The notes beneath the pieces are model-generated. The model was not told the DNA's origin, searched no databases, and saw only the letters and a list, made by a program, of their open reading frames with translations. From Echinometra lucunter (lineage: Eukaryota; Echinodermata; Echinoidea; Camarodonta; Echinometridae), in contig CM057152.1 in assembly GCA_029962745.1 (NCBI GenBank), forward strand, positions 25,090,766 through 25,154,765: 64,000 bases of DNA, in the 5' to 3' direction. Position numbers and translations under genes: made by a program. Shown here piece by piece: positions 58,257 through 64,000 of this stretch. Position 1 is the first letter of the stretch, and each line of letters opens with the position of its first letter.

Positions 58257-58645
58257 CATTATTTTATTATTATTATTATTAATGGTTTGGCGTCACCTGT
58301 GCCTGGGAGGGGAAAAGCGAATAGAATCACTGTAACCCTCAGGTCTCTCCTCCTGATATTACTGATTGGGGGTGTGCAGGTGGACCACATACACCAGGGT
58401 TTCCCCCTACTCTTATATGAATAGTGCAGTGGGATCTTTAACGTCCTTTACACGGGACCTCCATTTAACGTCCTATCCGAGGGACAGAGTGTTTTCCACT
58501 GTAGCATAGCCTGCGTCTATGAAACGGGAGGGGCACGATAACACAAAACGTAGGCTTCAGTCATCCGCCTTGGCTGGACTCGAATCCACGGTCTTTTGGT
58601 TCGAAAGGCAGACGCTTTACCGACTGAGCCAACTCGCTCCCTCAC
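58205..58645 (-). mobile_element. tRNA-derived SINE with conserved core and (AAT)n tail
   Basis: On the minus strand the head has an A box (TGGCTCAGTCGG, plus 58620-58631) and a B box (GGATTCGAGTCC, plus 58576-58587), spaced as in tRNA. The body carries paired AACGTCC boxes (plus 58440-58486, including GGGACCTCCATTTAACGTCC), like the highly conserved central domains of several animal SINE families. The minus-strand 3' end is an (AAT)n run (plus 58209-58282). Polymerase III would transcribe it. Confidence 0.8.
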
Positions 58646-60014
58646 TCAGTAGATCATAATGTATTAAACTTTCAGAGCATTTGAACTGCAATTGTTCAGA
58701 GGTTACTAAAGTTATTAGATTGAGTGATTTAACATGAGAATGTGTACTATCTACAACTTGATAGAGTCTGACCATAATGAATTCTGACTACAATTAGTTT
58801 TTTGCTTCACAACAACCGGTAGAAGAGCTTAGTCTTAGATTTACTACAGCATATGGGGCTAAAGCGAGTGTAACATGCAGTATTTACCTTGAAGTTCACA
58901 AAACCTTATTCAAGAATTATCGTTAGGAAAAGGAGATTTCTATATTTGTGGATAGATTCAACAGCATAAACTTTTAAATGCACATCAATTTGATCATTTG
59001 TGCTGGCAATTTGGGTTACTAACAGAGCTTCTTTGATTCTGACAAAAGTGATATTTCAGTTTTACCAAAACAGTAGTTGACTGTGTCTGTGACTGCAAGT
59101 GAGTTATGTATTCAGTGAACATTAATCTAACAGACAAGATAGTTAACATTTAAAAAAAAAGTGAAGTGAGAAAAAAAAAAAACTTTTAACTTTGAGGCAA
59201 AGCATGCTCCCTCCTTGTTCGATATTACTCATGCCCGCTTAAAGTGCTGCATGTGTAACGTTGTTAGGCCTAATTAAGGGTTGCGATCAGTCAAGAAAAC
59301 TCTTTGTCTCCTTGGCCCTCTGCCAGCAGTAGGAGGTAGGGTCTATGCCATTTTGTTAACGTTGTTGTTATAGCTGATGTTGAACTCTGTACAATGTCAA
59401 CTTGATGCTCCTCCATGACCAGCATCAAATATTTGATGCTCCAGTGACTAGTTGACGCTCTATCTAGAACATTAACTTTTTATGAAATGCGATGGAGTGT
59501 CAAATTTCAAAGTTGAATAGGGGACTTAGTGCTGACGTTATACTTTTATGAAATGAGGCACAGATCATGATTTTTCTGAATGAAGTTTTTAGAAAGTACA
59601 TCAGTAGTCTTTGATGAAATAATTCATGATATAACTTCCAGTTTTCTCAAGATATCATTTTTGTGTTTTCTATTCTCTACAGAAATCTGGATTTATAGCA
59701 TGGGTAATAGCAATGAATGAAAACAGCTAAAATGATTTGACCAAAGTTCAAAGATTTGAAAGGGAGCACATGTAACTCTTTTTACTCTTTACATGAGGTA
59801 TTAAAGTTGGTTGATTAGATGAATATGAATCATCAATTTCCTTAACTAGAACACAATGTTAAAATTGAAGGTTAAGCCTACTCTGATGTTGGGATTTACA
59901 ATGCCATCTTATTTGTGCAAAAGAAATTTAGGGATAGTAGCAGATTCGAGATCGCATTCCCACTCTGTTATTAGGAATATATTATTATGTAATGATTATG
60001 TCTTTGTTATACAG

Positions 60015-60148
60015 AAAAACTGAGTCAAGCAGACTTGGCCACATTGGTGATGGCAAGAAGTAAGCAAGAATACAACCAACTAAATCCTCGAGCCTCAACA
60101 GGTGAAGAAGACAAAGCATCGATGAGATGTAAAGCTAAAAAGGAATAA
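60015..60148 (+). CDS. NEPRO: NEPRO-like gene, terminal exon, in-frame part
   Basis: Acceptor ttgttatacag. The first two bases complete a Glu codon with the preceding G. It encodes EKLSQADLATLVMARSKQEY, strikingly like the [20 protein letters not shown] helix of vertebrate NEPRO. The frame then meets TAA at 60146-60148, immediately after an A5 run. If this stop is real, the visible part encodes ~293 residues and lacks the basic C-terminal half. Confidence 0.72.
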
Positions 60149-61618
60149 GATCCCCAACAAGAAAGAGAAGGAGAACTAAAGAAGATACATGTAGAGCGTG
60201 GAGTCATGCAGAGGAGAGGCAATCTTTGCAGGAAGGAAGTAGAAAAAGAAAAAAGCTCAAAGTAAAAGGACATGGCTCAAAAAGCGTACGGCCCATTAAC
60301 AAGTGGAATAATGGCCATACTTCTAGATATACTCAGGTACTAGATAATTCTTTTAGCATCAGTTCAAAGAAACGAAACATTCTTACTGCTATGATCATGA
60401 AGAGAGGGAGAGAGAGAAGATCTTCTGTGGTAAGCCAGAGGGTAGGGAGTGCTACTCATTTTCGACGTAGTACGTCAAGGGGGAGTGTATATTCAAATCC
60501 TTCATGTGTTTCCCAAAATCATAAGAGATACGAGAGGCTTCGACAGCACATTGTGAAAGTACAGCAAAAGAAAAGGAGTAAGTCTGTTGATAGGAGCAGT
60601 GATGGGAATGGTCCAGTTATCACTGCTGTGTCAGTTCCTCCAGTGTAGTGATCCACAGTGCTTCAAGTTCGACAGCACATTGTGAAAGTACAGCAAAAGA
60701 AATGAGTAAGTCTGTTGATAGCAGTGATTGGAATGATCCAGTGATAAGGAATAATGCTGTGTCAGTTCCTCCAGTGTAGTGATCCACAGTGCTTCAAGTT
60801 CTACTCAAAACATAAAAAGTGGTTCTTATAAGGATTCTCCATCATTGTTCAGTTCTTTAACCCGTCACACCTCAACATTGCCTGAAGAAATAAAGATGAA
60901 AGCAATTATCTGTTCTATCATGCAGCCACCAGCACTTGAATGCACCACTTAAGCCATCGTAGAGGTAGAAATTCATAATCAACAAAACACATTGTCAAAG
61001 CATCAACAAATATACCCGAAGAGCTAGGTGTTCACGATACCATATTGCCTTTTGAGAGGTATGAGCCATTTAAAGCGAGTAGAATGCAAGGTTCTAAATC
61101 AGAACCAGATGGAACAGTAAATAATGTTATGTGTTGAGTTTAAATATACAAAAAAAGGAAGATTGTTAGAAGATTAAAGAAACTGGAGCAGAAATTGATA
61201 TGGGAGAGGAGAGCTATATTTAGAATGCCAAATATAGCTGAAAGTTCTTTGCACTATGCAAGCGATACAAACACCTCACAAAGTAGTCCAATGCAGATTC
61301 CTCAGCATCAGTCATACAACTATCTGCACAGTGGGCATCGGTATCAACATCGTCATCAAGGTGTCAAAGAGCAACATAATCATCGAGGCAGCAAGCAACA
61401 CCATCAACAAGACAACAAGCAGCATTATTACACAGACCGAAATGAGCAACACAACCACAAGGCAAGGCAAATGTTGTCACATTTCAAACAATACTTAACT
61501 CAACAGATGTTCAAGAAGAAAGGAAAATGGAGGCCTGCTAGATCAGAATAAGGGAAGAAGAAAGGACATGGGTGATACTGACCATGATGTGGATTCTATA
61601 TTTGATAGTCTCCTGTAA
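60139..61618 (+). pseudogene. Degenerated NEPRO C-terminal coding region
   Basis: One base off the exon frame, an open stretch continues from 60139 with a strongly basic sequence (RSPTRKRRRTKED, GSRKRKKLKVKGHG) to TAG at 60646-60648. Further coding-like blocks in changing frames follow: SSSVVIHSASSSTQNIKSGS (to TAA 60950), VRRLKKLEQKLIWERRAIF (to 61551) and lastly MGDTDHDVDSIFDSLL ending TAA 61616-61618. Vertebrate NEPRO has a basic C-terminal half and ends in an acidic ETDDIDDIFALMGV-type motif, which the last block resembles. At least four register changes or stops break it. Confidence 0.55.
60541..60802. repeat. ~130-bp tandem duplication in the terminal exon
   Basis: CGACAGCACATTGTGAAAGT starts both copies (60541 and 60669). 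Both end with TCCACAGTGCTTCAAGTT. Copy two has small indels and its own in-frame TGA. Confidence 0.9.
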
Positions 61619-62364
61619 TCATAGTGGAATTAAAGTCATTAAATTAAAATCATTAAATGTGCTGTGGTAACAGTATTCCATTTTCATTTTTTGACATTCG
61701 TATACCTGCCAACTGTCCCTATTTTGGGGAAGAGGAAAGAGCAATTTTCACCTGTTACAACCCTGTCTCCCTATTTTTGTAAAGGTCTGTCTATAGTTAT
61801 GTATAGGAAATGCAAGAATGTCCCCAGTTTTGACATGTTCTTAATCATTTGTCGCTTTTTCTTGACGTGCAGGGTTTGTAGGTCTTCATTTGTCGAAGGT
61901 GTCATTTCAAACGAAGATCAAAATCTGCTATTCGTAATCCTAAACATCACATAAAACTGACCCTGTGATCTTTGACTTTCATGAAAAGGATGCCATTTAG
62001 TCATAAGCAACATCAATTGCATTGTTTGTTAATCCAGGAAGCTTTTTTTTTTTCAACGAAGAACAGACATGAACATGGTAGTGTGGATATTGGCTACACA
62101 AGTAAGCATAAATTAAACAGCGATATCAAAAAGATGTTTGTAATGGAAACAGTTGTAATCAGAATAATGCCCTCTGTTTTGATTTACAGTCCGACCTAAC
62201 TTGGAAACCAGTGCCCATCCGTATAAGTGAAATGACCGGATATGTAAATAATGTAGGGGGATAGTGGGACACGTTTTCCATGAAAATTTATAGGGTAGAG
62301 TGGTCTATTTAATTTGCTGTAAAATATCTATTTCCTTGGTGTTGTGGATGATTGTAAATGATCA

Positions 62365-62370
<6 letters not shown>
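61619..62370. other. Region downstream of the NEPRO coding end
   Basis: AT-rich, no gene recognised. It may hold the 3' untranslated region. No repeated element was identified before the TA microsatellite. Confidence 0.4.

Positions 62371-62398
<28 letters not shown>
62370..62398. repeat. (TA)n microsatellite
   Basis: About 14 TA units directly beside the end of the Penelope-like element. Confidence 0.9.
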
Positions 62399-62402
<4 letters not shown>

Positions 62403-62451
62403 AACTAAAAAACGAATAAAAAACTCCGTAAACCAAAGAAATTTCACGAAT

Positions 62452-62476
62452 TTTCGCCCTTAGGGCTTTATCAAGT
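62452..62476 (-). ncRNA. Degenerate hammerhead ribozyme core
   Basis: The minus strand reads CTTGATAA-A-GCCC-TAA-GGGC-GAAA. Stem II (GCCC/GGGC with a TAA loop) and GAAA are intact. CUGAUGA is changed at C3 (to U) and G8 (to A), which should kill catalysis. Penelope-like elements are known to carry small type I hammerheads in their terminal repeats. Confidence 0.5.
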
Positions 62477-62609
62477 GTTTAATGTCAATTTGAAAATGCA
62501 TCATTTATCATGATAAGTAAACAGGGCGCAGACTCTGCTGAAGTCCTAGGCGTATAGCGCACCAGACAGAGTGGCGCACATTACGTAACAAAGAAGTACA
62601 TGAGCTCAA

Positions 62610-62885
62610 ATAAAGTGAAAGAGACGGAAAAAAGGAGGAGAAAGAAAGGAAAGAGGGAGGAAGAAAGAAGAAGTAGGAAAGCTGGAGCCTGCGAGAAAGA
62701 AACTGGAAGAAGAAGAAAGAGAAGAAGAGAAAAAAAGGAAAAAGAAAAAGAAAAAAGAGGAAAAAGAAAAAAGAGGAAAAGGAGAGAAAAAAGAAAAAGA
62801 AAAAAAAGGAAAAAGTGAAAAAACCGGGAGAAGAGGAGAAAAGAGACAGAGAAAGAGAGAAAGAAAGAAAGAAAGAAAACTGGAA
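62610..62885. repeat. Purine-rich tract (GA/GAAA)n
   Basis: Near-pure A/G on the plus strand. The Lys/Arg/Glu ORF (plus) and Phe/Leu/Ser ORF (minus) here are artefacts. Confidence 0.85.
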
Positions 62886-62915
62886 AAATGAAAAGCAAGG
62901 ACAATGACAACTAAA

Positions 62916-63587
62916 CTAAGAGTTCATCGGAAAGGAGCGGAAAGCAGCGTTGATACCGTTAGGTTGGAGACATCCTAGGCGGTGGATGATGCGTTCTTCT
63001 CGGATCTTGGGTTCCTCATCACTCGCTCCAGAACATCTCATCACGCCGCAGATTTTGAAGTTGGTGATGGAGTGCCCCGGGAGATGGAAATGTTGTGCAA
63101 CTGGAAGCCCTGTCGTGTGCAGTCGGATTGAGCGTAGATGTTCATTGGTGCGATCGGCCATCCTCGGTTTAGTCTCACCGATGTACAGCATTTCACATGT
63201 GGTGCACACAATAGCATATATCAAGTTGGTAGTCGTGCATGTGAAATGGTCCCTGATATGCCAGGTTGACTTAGGGCCCTTGATGCTGGTTGCTTGTGAC
63301 ACAAAGTTGCAGGTGTTACATCTGCTTCTCCCACATCTGACGGTCCCGTGATTCTCTTCGTTGTTGGGTGTAGATAATAACCTTGAGTGTACCAGCAAAT
63401 TGCGTAGACTACGATCCTTCTTGTAAGCAACAATGGGTGGTGGATTCCTGAATATCTGCCGGTTTGCCTCATCTTCATGGAGAATGGTCGTGTTCTTCAT
63501 GACTGTGGAAACTATCCTTTCGGTCGACGGATGGTACGTGAGAACCAAGGGTACCCGGTCCTTGTTTTCTTTGCGACTTGGTTCCAT
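62916..63587 (-). CDS. Penelope-like GIY-YIG endonuclease domain
   Basis: An open frame of 223 codons (first Met at 63587) that is really the C-terminal part of a longer RT-endonuclease. Order: a linker with YHPSTERI; a Cys cluster C85, C90, C93 (RCGRSRCNTCNF) and GPKSTWHIRDHFTC; then GIY-YIG signatures IYAIVC (~123-128) and LYIGET (~134-139), Arg146 in ADRTNEH, and Glu in REERI (~196-200). It ends LGCLQPNGINAAF, the LNPxGLN-like motif. The nuclease nicks target DNA for target-primed reverse transcription. The domain is intact. A frameshift separates it from the RT part. Confidence 0.88.
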   Translation of the reverse strand: MEPSRKENKDRVPLVLTYHPSTERIVSTVMKNTTILHEDEANRQIFRNPPPIVAYKKDRSLRNLLVHSRLLSTPNNEENHGTVRCGRSRCNTCNFVSQATSIKGPKSTWHIRDHFTCTTTNLIYAIVCTTCEMLYIGETKPRMADRTNEHLRSIRLHTTGLPVAQHFHLPGHSITNFKICGVMRCSGASDEEPKIREERIIHRLGCLQPNGINAAFRSFPMNS

Positions 63588-63759
63588 AGTAGCTTGACGA
63601 CTAAGATTTGATGCTTTCCAAGAGGCTTTCCGAGTGACTTGCTCTGGATAGCCTCTGTCTCGGAAGAAATGATAGAGTTCTTCTGTCTAAAGTCCTGGTC
63701 GTCACTACAAAGACGTCGGAGCCGGGCCCGGGGGGGGTCACTTCCATTGAAGAGTGGAC

Positions 63760-64000
63760 AGCATCCGCGAGAATCGTCCTTCAAAAAGCACCCTAAACGA
63801 GGATTCAAGGGCAGGCCGCTAGGACACCCTAAACGAGGATTTTGTGCAGATGTCCCAGATTTGCACACCCTATACCCTAAACGAGGATATTCCTATTTTC
63901 ATACCTTGAGAGTGATAGTGGGGTCCATTGAAAGTTTGGAGCCGTTTTTATCTCGAGATAATTCACTGTCCCATTATGTTTTACACAGGCGTTATAGGAT
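63760..64000. repeat. CCCTAAACGAGGAT repeat cluster
   Basis: The 14-mer occurs exactly at 63791-63804, 63827-63840 and 63875-63888. The DNA to the window edge is not assignable to a gene. Confidence 0.7.

Larger units (their letters stand above)
55030..60014 (+). other. NEPRO intron (5.0 kb)
   Basis: Contains the GTCTC/CCGT repeat at 55080-55270, GGTCAAAGGTCA repeats (~55370-55500, ~56050-56660), poly-G runs (~56827-56841), a poly-C run (~57388-57403), a small MITE (57715-57842, tips GGGCCCTGTAACATAAA), and the SINE. The stretch 58.7-60.0 kb is AT-rich with nothing recognised. Confidence 0.5.
62400..63750 (-). mobile_element. Penelope-like element, 3' part
   Basis: From ~63750 down on the minus strand: the RT C-terminal region (LRRLCSDDQDF, then after a frameshift FFRDRGYPEQV near 63650), then the GIY-YIG endonuclease ORF, a purine/pyrimidine tract (62610-62880) and a terminal segment with a hammerhead-like core. 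The catalytic RT lies outside or is lost, since the sequence changes to a CCCTAAACGAGG repeat above ~63760. The GIY-YIG domain after RT defines the Penelope group. Confidence 0.82.

Noticed and set aside
58560..58645. Functional tRNA gene on the minus strand
   Set aside because: A and B boxes are good but the acceptor and anticodon stems do not close well, and the sequence continues into a SINE body with an (AAT)n tail.
62600..62910. Lys/Arg/Glu-rich protein (plus) or hydrophobic protein (minus)
   Set aside because: Simple purine tract of the Penelope-like 3' region. Both ORFs are compositional.

Overview
The window is intron-rich, transposon-crowded animal DNA. Its style suggests a marine deuterostome invertebrate, most likely an echinoderm and plausibly a sea urchin. 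The pointers are many poly(dG)/poly(dC) tracts, ancient '(T)GGATGGTAGATGC / GGTCAAAGGTCA' tandem repeats, abundant CR1/L2-like LINEs, a GIY-YIG Penelope-like element, a tRNA-derived SINE and many TIR elements. The species is an inference. I saw no bacterial operons, rRNA genes, CRISPR arrays or functional tRNA genes.

Host gene. One host gene can be followed on the + strand across almost the whole window. Eight exons (3446-3621, 4782-4858, 5716-5802, 6655-6732, 41874-41967, 47755-47837, 54878-55029, 60015 onward) join with matching phases and GT/AG borders. The product resembles the vertebrate nucleolar protein NEPRO (C3orf17). The first exon or exons lie upstream of the window. The fourth visible intron is 35.1 kb and holds most of the mobile DNA. 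The upstream exons are intact, but the terminal exon is broken by a frameshift in an A5 run at 60137-60141, later stops and a ~130-bp tandem duplication. A C-terminal acidic motif is still recognisable near 61.6 kb.

Mobile elements, left to right. A 4.2-kb TIR element lies at 7820-12047. A foldback at 13573-16618 contains a hAT-like element at 14320-16111 (8-bp TSD), which contains another at 14863-16026. A decayed minus-strand LINE (coiled coil, SGNH-like ORF1, RT C-terminus) occupies 21.1-22.2 kb and 28.7-29.1 kb, and is split by a young Ty3/Gypsy retrotransposon at 22227-28690 with 376-bp LTRs identical by eye and TSD CTAG. A second minus-strand LINE (31.2-35.9 kb) is split by a 3.4-kb TTAA-site element carrying seven ~223-bp tandem units. 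A plus-strand CR1/L2-like LINE (36.1-39.8 kb) is split by a 0.4-kb TTAA-site MITE. Further right are a TA-site foldback (40262-41640), a TTAA-site MITE (43704-44186), a TA-site MITE (47250-47565), a minus-strand 3'-truncated LINE (50.6-52.9 kb), a TTA-site MITE (53010-53354), a tRNA-SINE (58.2-58.65 kb) and the 3' part of a Penelope-like element (62.4-63.75 kb).

The most interesting signals are: a complete -1 frameshift cassette between gag and pol of the Gypsy element (G GGA AAC, 5-nt spacer, perfect 12-bp hairpin); the reconstructed NEPRO-like gene with a decaying last exon; a degenerate hammerhead-ribozyme core downstream of the Penelope GIY-YIG domain; a 40-bp perfect palindrome with a 3-nt loop at 48394-48476; and several insertions whose target genes or empty sites can be read within this same window.
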